Below, in pieces: positions 37,501 through 49,959 of a stretch of 64,000 bases of DNA (positions are counted from its first letter, which is position 1; every line of letters begins with the position of its first letter). Position numbers and translations under genes: made by a program. The stretch is from positions 21,881,187 through 21,945,186 of the forward strand of contig JADWOT020000001.1 in NCBI GenBank assembly GCA_036345935.2, in the 5' to 3' direction. Origin of the DNA: Taenia hydatigena. Its lineage: Eukaryota > Platyhelminthes > Cestoda > Cyclophyllidea > Taeniidae. Below the pieces are notes generated by a model, which was not told where the DNA came from, did no database searches, and saw only the letters and a program-made list of their open reading frames with translations.

Positions 37501-39129
37501 GTAAATGGTTCGAAATGTTGTTTGTTTGGAAGCAACATCTGGCACAATGGAAGGCGACTTTGATCTTAGTAATCACCAGGTCGGAAACGTGAGGTGCTTT
37601 GGAATTAGTTCTGGTCGAATTTCCCTTCTACTAGGTTTGTCCGCCAAATTTTTTCACGACTTGCCTACTGATATTAAATAGTAGAATGTGCGTCAACTCG
37701 TAATTTGTGTTTCAACAATTCCGAATCATTTTACGCAGCGATTGATTAGCTGTGCACTAGAGTGGGTAAGTAGTGAACATTATATTGTGTTGTGCGTCAT
37801 TAGTTTTGAATCCTTCCTTGGCGGCTTTGTTTTTGTTTGAGGCATTAAATAGTACCGGCAAACAATCTCGTAATTTAGTAGAAGCCAAGAATTAATGGAC
37901 GATGAGGTATCAAAAAAAGGGCAGAAATAATTGTTTCTTCAATTTTCTAGAATTCTACTTGTTGCCTTGAAATGTTGCAAGTTTTCCAGAATGTCCACGC
38001 ATAAGCAATTTGTGCATGACCTACCTATTCAATTGGAAATTAAGCGATGGTGGAAGAGGGTAGGTTGGGTGTATGCCATGGCTGATGGCGGTAGACACGC
38101 CATGGTTTAATTCGCCGTTCCGTTGAACCGATTCCATTTAATGTCACGGTGGTTAGTTGGCGAACAATGGGAGTGCTGACGGGTCTTTGTTGGGAATGTA
38201 TTTTACTTGTCTACCTAGCCACATATGATCTCCTAGACGAGAGGTTTGGAAGTAGAGGAGACGGGAATGAGAAAATGCGACAATCAACATAAGTAGAGCC
38301 TTGATGAGTAAACTTCAATGCTAAAGTAATCCCTAGACAAGAGCCATTGCCGCACATCTTTGATGGGGCGAAAAGTGGCAAGGAAGAAGCCAAGTTACTG
38401 CACTAGCAGCAGGCACGATAGACAACATGCGATCATGGTGATTACCTTCTGTCGCATGTATATAACACTATTTCGACTCTAAAATGCCAAGAATAAAAAA
38501 AGCTTGAGCATTGCTTTAAAAGACATCTTTCTCCTTCTGTAGTTACAAAATTTTACCAAGATGATGATAGGAAAGTGCGTCCAAGAATGGACTAGTCCTT
38601 ACAAGTCGCACAACAGCGCATGCAACGGTGTCCATTAATAGACATCGTTCTTCCGCACGAATTTGTAGAGCTTAAGTTAGGGATCATGAGCCTTTGTTTA
38701 CAGAGACTTTCAAGTGGAGATGCGGCAGGAGCCTCAGTCACCGACACGAAATCTATGAATGGTGTGGAGGGCCAAGACAGTCCTACGTCTCATTATGGCT
38801 TCTGTAGTCAATGTCCAGCACATGGCCAACGTTGCTGGACACAGGATGGATGTTTGGAGAGATGAATGTTGCATTAATCTAGTCCACCATTGGGTTCAAC
38901 CGATCCTCTCTTCCTGGTTACGATGGCTCACACTGACTTTGATGTCTTGTGCAAGCACCTCACTCCATCCATAGAAGGACACAATGAAGATGCTATGATT
39001 AATTCCTTTGATTTGATTTCGCCTAATTCTTTGTTTTACGATTCTCTCTTTGAAATAACTTGAAAGAGCGACTGCGTTGGGCGTCACTTTCCCATCGTTA
39101 GAGGTGAAGGCTACGAAGAGGTGCGATGA
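34525..39129. other. No recognised gene; one exon-like stretch
   Basis: 34660-34744 has an exon-like frame (WDKLKHRYSRQHVRVVEAVV, then YNFYSFILAA) before a gtcagt. 35280-35450 has a second open frame (DWNRFRWGHVESLEIVTTFA). I cannot place either in a family. The remainder shows no convincing coding or repeat signal apart from the palindrome at 35483. Confidence 0.45.
35483..35500. promoter_or_regulatory. Imperfect 18-base palindrome, site 2
   Basis: tgtcacatatacgtgaca. Flanks are unlike those of the other sites, so this is not explained by the repeat families that carry the 40, 43, 44.6 and 50.5 kb sites. Confidence 0.5.
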
Positions 39130-39930
39130 CTACCCTTTCAAAGAGCAATGCATTCGGTGGATGCAAATCAGCATTGAGGAAAAAAGCAAAACAGTATTTG
39201 TGATGTTGCTTTAATCTAGGAAACCATCTCTTGTGTTGAGTGAGGCGAAAGCGTTTTTATTTTGCAATCGAGGGATTGGCGGGTCTCTGATGTGTGTTTT
39301 CAAGCTCACAAAGGCGATCAGCATTCCGACCTGATCAAATAACTTTGTAGATGAGCTGTCGGCACTAGCCCTCTCTCTCGCCTATTTGTGCTTCACACAC
39401 TTCGAGACAAAATAATCCAGTGGGAGGACTCATTTGACCTTCGACTGTATACTTTCTACGTTGAGAGGGTGAACAATTGAGACGGCATTTGTCATCTGTG
39501 TGATCTCCTCTGACAGCCGACCAACCATATGAACGTGCGAGTGTAAAGTGATGTGCCAGGCTGTTGAGGAGAGCTTTGTGTTGTTGTGATCTCAAGCCCT
39601 CACTGGCTTGTTAGTGCTCATTGTAAATCAGTTGAGCACTTAGATTCGCTGCGCGGTCCTGATAAAGACTCCACGTCGGTTGAGAGACCTCAATGGTCAC
39701 TTTGCACAATCACAGGACGATAAAATTGGAAGTGGGTCATCATCATCTCCCCTGTGACGTGTTATGCATTCAAAGAATGAGGTGGTGGCTACGGCTCTTC
39801 TGGTAATCTGCCTGTAGCAAGAGCCTATTTGCCTTAGTTCGCGAGGCAAGAGACAAATAAACGCTATGCATTTCTTGAACTAATCTACCACATCTACAGA
39901 GATGCCTGGACGTTTTGCAGGTCTTCTTTA
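39130..39930 (+). repeat. Segmental duplication block, partner 55900-56780
   Basis: Collinear with 55900-56780. Shared blocks include gatgagctgtc, ggactcatttgac, gagagggtgaacaattg, ggcttgttagtg and gtgggtcatcatc, each lightly diverged with small indels. It lies upstream of NTPDase copy 2. A partial third match is at 16600-16690 (ctaggaaactacctcccc region). No coding sequence was recognised. Confidence 0.8.
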
Positions 39931-40079
39931 TGTATAGGATTGAGTGTAGTGCCAAGGGTGAATTGCATAGCTCAGAAATTTGCTGCTAGTACACAGGATT
40001 GAGAAAGCGGAGTTGAATTGCTAGAAATAAAATACTACTAAAAATAGCACTCACAAGACGGATAATCGCCACAACTTAA

Positions 40080-40480
40080 AAGAAGCGTTGTGCTTCATGG
40101 GACAACGAGCTATCTTTTTAGCAGCCACCATTACACGCTGACGATATACGTGTGTCACATGTACGTGACAAAGAAGCAAGACCATCACTTTTGGCTTGCA
40201 GACACAGTCAGGACTTTAAGAAGGCGATAGCCTCAGCTAGTCTCGCCTCACTTCATAGCCACATCAAAGAAAGCAAAGCCACTTTATCTTTCTCATGTTG
40301 ATGCACACAGTTCCGGTGTCTTGATGCTGTGTTCTTCTTGATGAATCTGAACTACAAAGACCGCTTTTACATGGCTATAGCTTTGACAAAACCAAATCCT
40401 GTTACTTGTCATTAACATTCTCACTTAATGACATGTGGAAGAGCTAGTTGGATAGAGCGAGGTAGACCACGATGTAGCTT
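40080..40480 (+). repeat. Dispersed repeat family B, partner 43085-43515
   Basis: Collinear with 43085-43515: cacgctgacgatatacgtg, the palindrome at 40153-40170, gacacagtcaggact, aagaaagcaaagccacttta and ttgatgcacacagttc. The 43 kb copy has about 65 extra bases after the palindrome. Both copies flank NTPDase copy 2. Confidence 0.85.
40153..40170. promoter_or_regulatory. Imperfect 18-base palindrome, site 3
   Basis: tgtcacatgtacgtgaca, inside repeat family B. The matching position in the partner repeat has cgtcacacattcgtgacg (43123-43140): the arms keep complementarity while the end base pair switched from T-A to C-G. Confidence 0.5.
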
Positions 40481-41014
40481 AAAATATTTATCGCTTACCA
40501 GCTTTAGCAGTCACAATTGGATTTTGGATTCTCTTGTTTATGCGAGTGGATTGATGTCGCAAGGTCAGTCCACGCGATAGCCAGTACGCGAATCGGGGCA
40601 GCACAGGCAGCGTGGTGGCAGAGAATGCGCTCATTTCCACTTCCTATGCCTTTACTTTGATGAAATAGCAATCGGGCCAGACGTAACTTTGGCTCAACAC
40701 GTAGAAATGATTGGATGGTGACAATCATACAAGTGGGAGCTTAGTATCAAACATGTTTATGTAGTGATGGACATAAAACGCTGAACGAAACGGGCTTACA
40801 ATTCAATTCACTTAAATGAATGGAAACAGTTTTATGTTAGATGGGGATGTATTTGATTGTTAACTGTTTTGATGCATATTTATTGTGATTTCAAGGCATT
40901 TGTCAAATGAGCACTTATTTTCAAATGATTCGCCTGTAGCTAATGTCACTTCCACCTTTTAACGCTGAAATTTTGCACAACCCAAAACCAACTTATTGTA
41001 CTTCTACCGACATA

Positions 41015-42295
41015 ATGGAAGAGTTTGGGAAAGTGGTTGGGATGATTGTCACATACTTACGATATCCTCTGTACATGCTCATCTCCACGATGACGGTGGA
41101 TCTTCTTGCTGTCACTGCGTCTCCCTTGCTCTACTCGCTTAGTACAAATCCTCCCGCTAAAGCAAGTCACATGTTTCAAAGCGATTTTGATTATCACATT
41201 TGAATCATTTTTGTTCTTACTCAAATCAGAGATAATTTTCAAAACCCATCTTATTGTAACTTGACAAAAGTTGGTCTCAGGTGCAAGGTAGTGAGCTCAG
41301 ATGCGTTGTATATGCTTTGAAAAAATATCTGACACAAAGTTTAAAAAAATGATTGGCGCTTAAACATTTACTTAAATAGCATAAGAAGTCATCCTGCGCG
41401 ATTTGTAAAAATTATTTTAAGCATACATTTATTTGGCATACCCATTGCATGAATCGCGAAAATGGGAGGAACTGTAAGTTTCTTATTAGGAACGGAATTC
41501 CTCTTCGGTTGCTTGTTCCCTATTGCTCTTGTCACCTCAACGCTTTCCATATTGCACGCAGTACTTGCTGGTAATTGGTTGTGGACTGAGTGTAGGCAAG
41601 TTCTTCCTCTTCCAATGCACTGGCTTGTATGGTCGCTCGAACGCCTGAATCCATCATCCCAGCGACTACACAATTGGTAAGTCTCGCTGTGACGCGTTAA
41701 GTAGAAAATGTAGACAGCAGTTTCTTTGACGTGATCATACTCTATTTAGGTCCTGTAACCTTCTACCTTGTTGGCAATCCCACAAATAGCACTGAGGCGA
41801 GTTTACTAAAGACTAGCGTAGTAATCACTGGAAGAGGATAACAGACTACCGAAAAGACGCTAGCATCTTCCTTGGAGCTGCAGCAGGTGTTTGAATGCTA
41901 TTATAAGCAATCTTGGTACCCCAATCTATTTTATGCGCTTAAAATACAAAGATTAATACAAAATGAATACGCGATTCCTTGTCGCTCCTCCAAAAACTGT
42001 CATGGAAATGAACCAAATTTGTGAGGATCTGTAGACTATCTTGTTTACTCTACGCCACCTTAGCAAATCTGAGTTATCAATAATGTCAAAAGCTTGGCTA
42101 CTGCTAAGTAGGAATGACACAAGTTGCTGGGCGAAGTGTAATGAGTAGCACTGGCACACTTGTGGAAAGGAGAGTCTAGGATTGGTGCAGACACTGAGGA
42201 ATGTGCTAGTAGGATCAGCGTCTCAAGGCATGGTGGTGAGCGAGATGGAGGATGTGAGGGTGGTGCGTGGTGCGGACCAGGGTTTTCGCCCCAGG
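41015..42295 (+). pseudogene. NTPDase pseudogene, copy 2 (exons 1-4 only)
   Basis: Relics match the intact gene in order. Exon 1 (to 41161) still encodes a hydrophobic N-terminal helix ending NPPAK, but the donor GT is now GC. Exon 2 is 41562-41676 (YLLVIGCGLSVGK; the ACR1 Asp is Gly) with an in-frame TGA. Exon 3 is 41750-41904 (IFLGAAAGV then a stop) and has lost its donor GT. Exon 4 runs 42166 to about 42295 (SEMEDVRVVRGADQGF) and its acceptor AG is GG. It stops abruptly where a repeat with catgggacaacgagct begins at about 42311. Sequence at 40540-40730 also resembles 4140-4330 upstream of the intact gene, so the duplication included 5' flank. No exons 5-10 follow. Confidence 0.85.
41990..42165 (+). 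repeat. Intron-3 segment shared by NTPDase copies 2 and 3
   Basis: It matches 56760-56921: tgtgaggatctg, gcaaatctgagttatcaata, gcttggctactgc and aggaatgacacaagttgc are shared nearly base for base. In the intact gene the space between exons 3 and 4 (5467-5653) is short and unrelated, so the segment was gained in the common ancestor of copies 2 and 3. Confidence 0.75.
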
Positions 42296-42309
42296 TTGTC
42301 TAGGTTGCC

Positions 42310-42395
42310 CCATGGGACAACGAGCTGTCTTTTCTGCATGTAGACATTCAAAGATGCGTCGTAGTCGACCTTGCTTCAACCATCCTGCTATTCTG
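42310..42395 (+). repeat. Short dispersed repeat (catgggacaacgagct)
   Basis: It shares catgggacaacgagctgtct and cgaccttgcttcaa with 63484-63592; the first 20-odd bases also occur at 40097. It starts exactly where NTPDase copy 2 loses homology in exon 4. Confidence 0.75.
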
Positions 42396-43084
42396 TACGC
42401 TATCTACTGCGCGACCTTAAAAGTCAACTCCCTGAACGAATGAGGACGTCTCCATCACTAAAGCGACCTCAAGCTCTCTTTCAAGGAAAGGAAATTTTCC
42501 ATGCCAATCCACTTGCAGCAAGGCATTTGGTTTCCATCGTCCAGAGAGAAATGACGCTGAATGGGTCACCGGATTTGGCTCTACTTGTGGACTCTCTTAG
42601 TAGTAGCCCTACATAGGAGGCACAAACACAATTTTTGGTTAAAAGACTACCACTGAGTAGCACAGCGTCGCAACAACCATAGATACAGCGAAGATAGTTC
42701 TGTGGTCATTCAACTGCAGTAACTGGATTACACGCGATGGCAGTAGAAATAGTCTGGTCACCCCAAGTACGCTATACATTCAGGACTAAACATCAGTCAC
42801 TTAGTCCAATGCAATGGGCTGAGAATCAAACAGTGTTAAGGAATTATGAAGAAGAGAACCAACCAGAAAGAAGAGAAGTGAAAACGAAAGATGATTCTGA
42901 CTATGACTAAGAAAGAACATTTAAAAGATGGCAGACTTATCTAGCTGGTTTTAGTTAGCCACGACACAGCCTGAATGAATTATTTAAATGGGAGCAGGAA
43001 AGTAAAGAAATATAAAGTTGGCTGCAATGATAGAGGTGTTTTAAAAGACAGCAAAGTAAACTATCAATAAAAAACAGCTATTTT

Positions 43085-43515
43085 GTTGTTTTCATAGACA
43101 CCACACGCTAACGATACACGTGCGTCACACATTCGTGACGGAGGAACAAGAATAGTTGGAAGGTCGCAAAGTCCCAAATCTGGCAGCATGCGTGTTAGTC
43201 TCTCATTGGGCCCTTAGGCAGATGACCATCTCTTTTAGCTTGATGACACGGTCAGGGCTTTGAGAAGGCAGTAGATTTAGCCAGCCCCACCTCACTACAT
43301 GGCCATCTTAAAGAAAGCAAAGCCACTTTATTTCTCTTATATTGATGCACACAGTTCAGGCGTCTCAAAGCTGTGTTCCTTCTGAAAAATCGGAACCACA
43401 GAGACCACTTTTGTATACTATAGATTTACTTGAACCGAATCCTGTTACCTACAAATAACATTCTCAATAGCTTGTGGAACGGCTAGACGGTTGAAGCAAG
43501 GTAAGCTACGATGCA
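43085..43515 (+). repeat. Dispersed repeat family B, partner 40080-40480
   Basis: Second copy in the same orientation, downstream of NTPDase copy 2. The direct repeats about 3 kb apart bracket the pseudogene, a layout that could favour recombination between them. No ORF is shared between the copies. Confidence 0.85.
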
Positions 43516-43664
43516 TATTTGGTTGTCTGTTGTGCTATTGCATCATAAATATTCAGGGCGTCTGCTGAAAAGACAGCTTGCTGTACCATGGGACACAGTG
43601 TACCTTTCATTTGGGGAAAAACAGTGCTTGACAACTATACCAAAAGAAGAGGATTTAAAGACCA

Positions 43665-43935
43665 TCTCACCGCGTTGCCAGCGCTGCGGTACTGATGGCA
43701 CCTCTAAAATTTGTTGAATGGCATGGTACTTGGGAAGTGGTGCAGTTATTATCTCCCGCAAATGTTTTAAGACTCATGAGCAGACCTAGATTTACTGCAA
43801 TAAAATGGGACATTCCAAGTTGATGGCAAACAAGTTCATTCCACAGGAATGGTTGCTTGCTAAGCGGGTTTGGGACATGAAAGAAACAACCACGGTGGCA
43901 AAACCCAACAGCGTCAACTCTTCCACTCACGTTTT
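43665..43935 (-). repeat. Inverted partner of 63190-63400
   Basis: Its reverse complement matches 63190-63400. The similarity is visible in translation: HFIAVNLGLL and NNCTTSQ here, EFHAVNLGLP and NNCVTSK there. Stops and indels differ between them, so neither is a maintained gene. It may be a fragment of an element's coding region; the family is not recognised. Confidence 0.6.
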
Positions 43936-44439
43936 AACTACAGATTTTGCAACCTGCAGCATTATTATAAGTGTACAATCGTTTCGTTAGAGAAATAGCG
44001 TATCCCTATACAAGGCACACCAAATCCCCAATCTTCATCGCCTACTCGTCTCCTCTTCCATAATAATTCAGTTCACATTCAACTCACTCAACTCTGCGAT
44101 GCTTTCGAGTGATCGACACAGGTAGACCAGCTTATCCCTTCGCCAGAGCCTAATGTTTATCCTGCTCATTTGTTTTTTGATTCTATAATTGTTGTCTTAT
44201 GAAAAAACGAAGACGAAAAGCTCTGGCCCAATTGCTGGGATTGGCTCAACTACAATAATAATTCGCTGCTCCCACAACATCTTCGTTTGAACGATGAGTA
44301 CCAGTGGCAAATCTAAGCCGAAATTTAAAAACATAAGCATTTCAATGAGCCTAGATGCATTCATTTGCGAAGCAGAGACGCACGGCTAGACTGAATGCAT
44401 AATTTCAAATGCTCAATCGTTTCTTAATCTCACAATTTC

Positions 44440-45010
44440 CGTCCTATAAAGGAAGTGGGCTGAATCATTTCTGGCGACAAAAACAACCCGCCAACTTCAC
44501 TGCGATGACAGTCCTAACCCAGACACGCAATCTTCCAATGTAACGAATCGGCATTTGTTTCGCATGGGTCCTTTCCATGTCACATCTGTGACGTTGTCAA
44601 TACCTTTACTGACATTCACTTAGTAAGTCGTCGTTCATCACTGCCTTTCAGCTGCAGTTTAGACCGTTCTAGTGGGCAAGTCAAATGGCAGGCAGGCAGG
44701 TAGGCATTGCGGCTACTCCTTAGAGATGGCGTCTAAGACTGTGAAGATCGCAGCAGTGTACAAACTCTTCCTTCATTAATCCATTCACAGGGATGGGCAT
44801 TTCAGTGGGTGGTGGGAGAGACATCTGTGCACTTGTGATCCCTCAACACCAAAGTCCACATAATCACAAGAAATTCCTACATGAGCATTGCCTTTTAATA
44901 GAGCATTACTTGATGATGTAAGAAGGTAACTTTAGTGCATCTTTTCACCGACGGTGGTTGTGAATTCCATTGCTTACTTCAACATTCTATTAAACAAACC
45001 TTATTCCCTA
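44440..45010 (+). repeat. Repeat family A, copy 1
   Basis: It shares many collinear blocks with 45190-46140 and 49960-50845, for example gatgggcatttcagtgggtg, tgtgatccctcaac and tacttcaacattct...aaacaaaccttattcc. It contains the palindrome tgtcacatctgtgacg at 44578-44593. No open reading frame is conserved between copies. The class is unknown; it may be an old mobile element or a segmental duplication. Confidence 0.8.
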
Positions 45011-45189
45011 ACTTGTTGACATTTACCATACAGTAGACAGTCAACTTGGTTGGAGGGAATCACAGTAGCAAATTATAAAAGCGCAAACGCGATTAGGTGA
45101 AGCACACATGAATAGCCTTGCTTATTTACCTTAGTTTCGCTAGGAAGTCCGACCATTGTTTATGTGTCCACTTCTTTCTCTATGGTGAA

Positions 45190-46140
45190 TTAAAATCAGG
45201 ATAAAAGTCACTTTAGCTCAAAACTGACCCTCACCGCCTCACTTCACCGGTGGTTCAATAAAGATGCGTCCGTAAAACGCAGCATAGCAAAGATGAAATG
45301 GAGATGCAGCAAAACCTCACTCCTTGTTCCTCTTAACCAACTGACTGGATGAAGCTCGGACACACCTCACCAATTCATTGTGTTACCTAACTACAAATTC
45401 ATGCCTTCTTTTTCTTTTTGATACACTTCCCACACCTGTTGCTGACATCCAAATTTAGAGCGCCCATTAGATCCGCTCCAACACATGCAGCATGTAGTGC
45501 ATGGAGGGAGTAATTAGATAGAACCTTCAAACAGAATAATTTTTGATGGCAGGAACGAGCCACTGAATTCCAATGTAACCACAAAATAGTTCCAAGCCAC
45601 CATTTACTCCAATGTTAATCTCCTATGCCTGAAAATCTTCCAGATCCCTGTCTTCATTGGCTTTACTGTAGCGTTGGCAAAATCTTTACTGTCATTCACC
45701 TAGTAGGATGTCGTCTCTCGGCGCATCTCACCTGCAGATCAAGTTCCAAAGTCAGGCGGAAGAACAGGTAGCAAGCCCGTGTCCAGTCTGCGACATGGAA
45801 TAGGTTGCCATCACCGTGCGATTGCAGCTATTTTACTCCCTACTTTTTATATTACGCTCTTAGGAATAAGTTTTTCAAAAAAGGCCACGAAAATTATCGG
45901 CACTTTTCTACTGTCCAAATTCGGTGCCCCACATACTGACAAGAGTTGTTTGGGTATGCCGCAATTTCTCGACATAAAAACCGGAATAATCACGTATAAT
46001 TTGTGCATAGCCACTCACTTTAATAGGGATTCAGTGATGATGAATGTAGGTAACTTTAATGTTCCCTTTCAACAACGGCGGTGAGACATAATTTACTTCA
46101 CTTCACCATTCTACTGAACCGATTCCATTCCGTATCCAGC
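45190..46140 (+). repeat. Repeat family A, copy 2
   Basis: More diverged than copies 1 and 3. Matches include the tctttactgtcattcacctagta segment near 45680 and the aacttcaatgttccc...ttctactgaacc-type segment near 46045-46120. The upstream part (45220-45310, tgaccctcaccgcctcactt) matches 49985-50045 in copy 3. It is almost adjacent to copy 1. Confidence 0.65.
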
Positions 46141-49100
46141 TATTCGCTTCTGGCAGTGATGCCTCGTGGTCAGTGTGCATGAAATAGTAAGTGATAAAGA
46201 TGAGTAATGAGAACTGAATTGTTGCTAACATAATAATAAACAGAATAGTGGCGCGGCGGTCGCCGAAGTTGGATTATTGAAGCGCTACTGCACATGCGCC
46301 TCAAGGAGGGAATACATCAGAATCGCTAGCCACCACCTCACACCTTCAATGAAGCAGGTAGACTGGAGACCAACGGCAGGTTGGTACTCTAGCAATGAGA
46401 CACACAAAGAAATTTACGATCTTGGGACTTATTATCAAGCTCATGAATTAGGCTATCTTGCTGTTGGGTTATGGAAATCTCACCACGACACTCATTTGAC
46501 GAATCGAGCGATTGCTAGTGCATCTCTTTGATATGATTTTTTGGCATTTCTAGGCTTCACAGAATTTTATTGCAGAAAAGAAACAAAGTGGTGTGTAAGG
46601 ATTACCAAGACCACATGATTACTACGTTTGCATTTGCGCGCGATGGTTGACGATTTCTTCCGCACTATGTGGTAGCGTATGGCTACGCCTATCTGCAGAG
46701 AATGTCAAGTTTGACTACAGCAAGAGTCTCAGCAAAGGACGGGTGGTAGTTGAACAGTGCTGAGGCCTCAGAACCGTTCTACATGCACCAATTACAGTCA
46801 TATTTGTAGTCACCGCTTTAAACGTGGTCCACACTGACAAGTGGTTGTGTGGATGGCCGCAGGATGGACAGGTCGATGCACGGAGACGTGGACACGGGAT
46901 GAATGAGTGTGCACGGAATGGACGGTTGGATGTAAGGCGTGGAAGAGCGTTAGCAGACAGGTAAGTAATATACTGATGTGCATCCTATATGACCAGCATT
47001 GATAATTTTAGGGTAATCCACTTTACAACTGTGTTCAAGTGATTCTCTTCCTTGCCACCACGGCTTCGCTTGGAAATCACTTGCTGGTGGGTGCATGAAG
47101 AGGAAAACAGGAAATGAATGGATATGAATGGATCGGATGGATGGAAGCGTATGCATTCACCTAAATGATTGTGCCACTAAAGCGGTAACCCACACAATAT
47201 TATAAACAAAGTTACTTAGTTGTAACAATTTTTGATGCATAGCACATTACATGAAAATTAATTGATGTGGGTGAATGTTTTAATTTAGCAAAGAACTCTC
47301 CACTCCAATGTGTCGACTTTGTATCGCCAAGCACACACACACACGAAACCCCAGAACTAGATTATTTTAGACAAATTCCATTTACTTTCTCTAAATGAAC
47401 TCTTTGTTTCAGATCTTGCAGTTTCCATTGATCCTGTCTACAGACAATGAATTGAGGGAGTGTGAAAGGTTACTGGCTGTTCCGCCTTTGGCAGTCGTCG
47501 TCCAATTGTGCACGGGTCACAAACGCTACCTCAATATGCAATTGCCTGCGGAGTGACAAGCAGTTAACACAGTCAGTCCTCATTACAACTTCAAGTGAAT
47601 CATTGTGTTGCTATGATTTGAAGGATTTACTGGCCTAAGTGTGGGCACACGGAACAGCTATTGCACTGCGACCGACTTAGATCAGATGCGGCGAGAGGAT
47701 CGTCACAACCACCATCCAGTGTATCGTAGCAAGAGTAGAAGTGAAGAAGGGGTCCCAGAAATGTCAAGGGAATGCTGTAGCGGAAGGAGAGTGTGGCCGA
47801 TGGATTAACATTTACGTGTACTTCATAGTGTGTCCACGCATCCAATCGAATGCGACTGAATAATTACCAAAAAATTTCAACAGGTCATTGCGTTGAAGCA
47901 TCACAAAATCATGCACACTCTGCCCTTACCCGAAAGCAGTGGGCTGATAAATGGCTAGGCAGTAAAAGAACGGTAAAGAGAGGTGAGTTATTGGAACCAA
48001 TGAACCGAAGGGGAAGACTATCGCCCAACAATTTATCGTGTGAATGCATTGTTAGCAATTGACACAGGGGAAAGATTGATGCTGTGGCACACACAACAGC
48101 AGGTGTTGATGAAGCGTATCTCCTGCAAAGATTTGTACAACCACCCCTTCCTACAAAGGACTCCACAAAAAAATACAAGGACAGCCACTAACATCCACAG
48201 GCAGCATTTGAAGGGTGTGGATGCCTCAAGACACTCCTTCATCTGCCAGTGACGCCTATCTTGGATTTGGTGGTGGCAGGTTTGTAGACTTGGTATCAGG
48301 TGTCTAGCACGTACACTTCGTGGGCGAATGAATGTGTGGGTGGCTGGATACGGAATACATCCATGAATGCAAGGACAAGCAGTGGGCAAAATATATGTAG
48401 GCGGGAGCGTGGATTGGTATGTGCGGGACAAATGGATAAATGCGGATTAGTTTGATTTGGAACTTGTGTTTGGCAATCAATTATGAAACAACTTGGTGTG
48501 CATGGCCTACCACCAATCGTAGCCAATCATGGCCCGTATCATTACAGTTTCACCCAGCATCGATATCTCATGCAGTGTGCAAATAACTTGGTCAGAAACA
48601 GTAACTGTGGTGTCATCAGGTAAAATGACGCTTCTCCGAAACACCTTAAGTCCCATGGTTAAAGAATTTGACAGCTAAGATGAATTGCGGATCCCGAATA
48701 AGATGTAGCTAAAGACCACGAATGAGAAAGTAAGAAGTGACACGTAAAACTAAAAGTGCAACTAAGCAATCACAAAATCACCACAGGTTAGTTATTCACT
48801 TATCAGCTCATGTGCCATATTTTTGTGCTGAAGACACTTTAAGGCTGCAATAACCGAGAAACACTGGCTTCTCACATACACCTTCGATAGTGCCAATAAA
48901 GCTAAAACATCAGTTCGGACTCCGTTGGAATCATCTTCTTGATGGAGGGTGTAAATCCAAACACCAAACCCATAAAATTGCAAGACATTGACATTAAGGT
49001 CTTACTGTGTTAATGTTGTTAAAGGAGATGGGAGGAGGTGGAGACAGTTCCTGTCTACATCCACCTCTTTTTACTACTTACAAACCGAGCATTACAGCTA

Positions 49101-49365
49101 TCACTTCAATGGATGCACAAGGTGCTCTGCAATACTGCCTTAGTGGTTATGGGAAGAGGCAGATATGACCGCCACTTTGGTGTAGATAAGCAGAAGGGTG
49201 AATTCGTTAGATTGTGAAAGCATTGAAAAAGTAAGAATTTTGAGTAAAGAACCACAAGACACAAATACAATGCAAAAAAACGAAGCAATTTAAAAACTTA
49301 CTAACTTTAGAATTAAAGATACAAGTAGAAACAAGCAAACTTCCTCAAAATTGAAGCATAGAATT
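46141..49365. other. No recognised gene; GGAT-rich and family C sequence
   Basis: 46800-47150 and 48300-48450 are enriched in ggatgg / gtggatg units, like 2080-2210. A short (CA)n lies at about 47333-47343. Repeat family C lies at 47810-47935. ORFs here are short and overlap on both strands. Confidence 0.5.
47810..47935 (+). repeat. Dispersed repeat family C, copy 3
   Basis: Shares acgtgtacttcatagtgtgt, ccacgcatccaatcga and tttcaacaggtcattgcgtt with the other two copies. The GGAT-rich stretch at 48300-48450 follows it, as similar stretches lie near 2080-2210 and, inverted, 13260-13350. Confidence 0.65.
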
Positions 49366-49769
49366 ACTGCCTTCATTTATTCTGACAAGGCATAGTAGAG
49401 CAGTTGGCGAATATGGAACCCAAATAAGTCAATTTTGGGGTCGAGTTGGAAGGCGCACTGCTTTGCCATGATGCATTCGTCTATCGCTGTGCGTTACCAA
49501 CTACTTCTTGCATCGGCTAACTTTCTTCAGTCCATGAAATGCTCTAGTGCTTCAAGTAGAGCATTACCTGATTCGTTGATGCCACGTCAGATCACTAAAA
49601 CACCATGGTTGTGGTGGACGATGGTTTCCCTAGACAGACTTGAGAGAGTAGTGCAGTAGGCAAGGCGTGTGATCCGTAGTTTTCAAGGTGACCTTATGTC
49701 AAGTTGTCAATCAGACGAAGCGCATGGAGAATTTATTTGCCGCGCAACAAATGGGCGTCCATGGCACAT
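49366..49769 (+). repeat. Dispersed repeat, near-identical to 30752-31165
   Basis: The partner of the copy in the rhophilin intron, in the same orientation. Its last segment (agacagacttgagagagtag through ggcacatgg) is almost unchanged. After the break the sequence continues with an ordinary unique stretch. It lies between other repeat blocks upstream of ATE1. Confidence 0.88.
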
Positions 49770-49959
49770 GGAAGTGACCACGACACCTCATTTCACTAGC
49801 GAATTTGTAAAGTCCAAATGCTCCTAGGCGAAGTCTACATTAAGTGCCTCACTTACTGTTTTTTGGTATCGCTTGTGCATACCACAATTGGTAAATCTAG
49901 CAGCCCCTTCATCAGATAGAAGAGAGTCTTGTTGTGTTGCTCGATGTGAGTATAAATGG

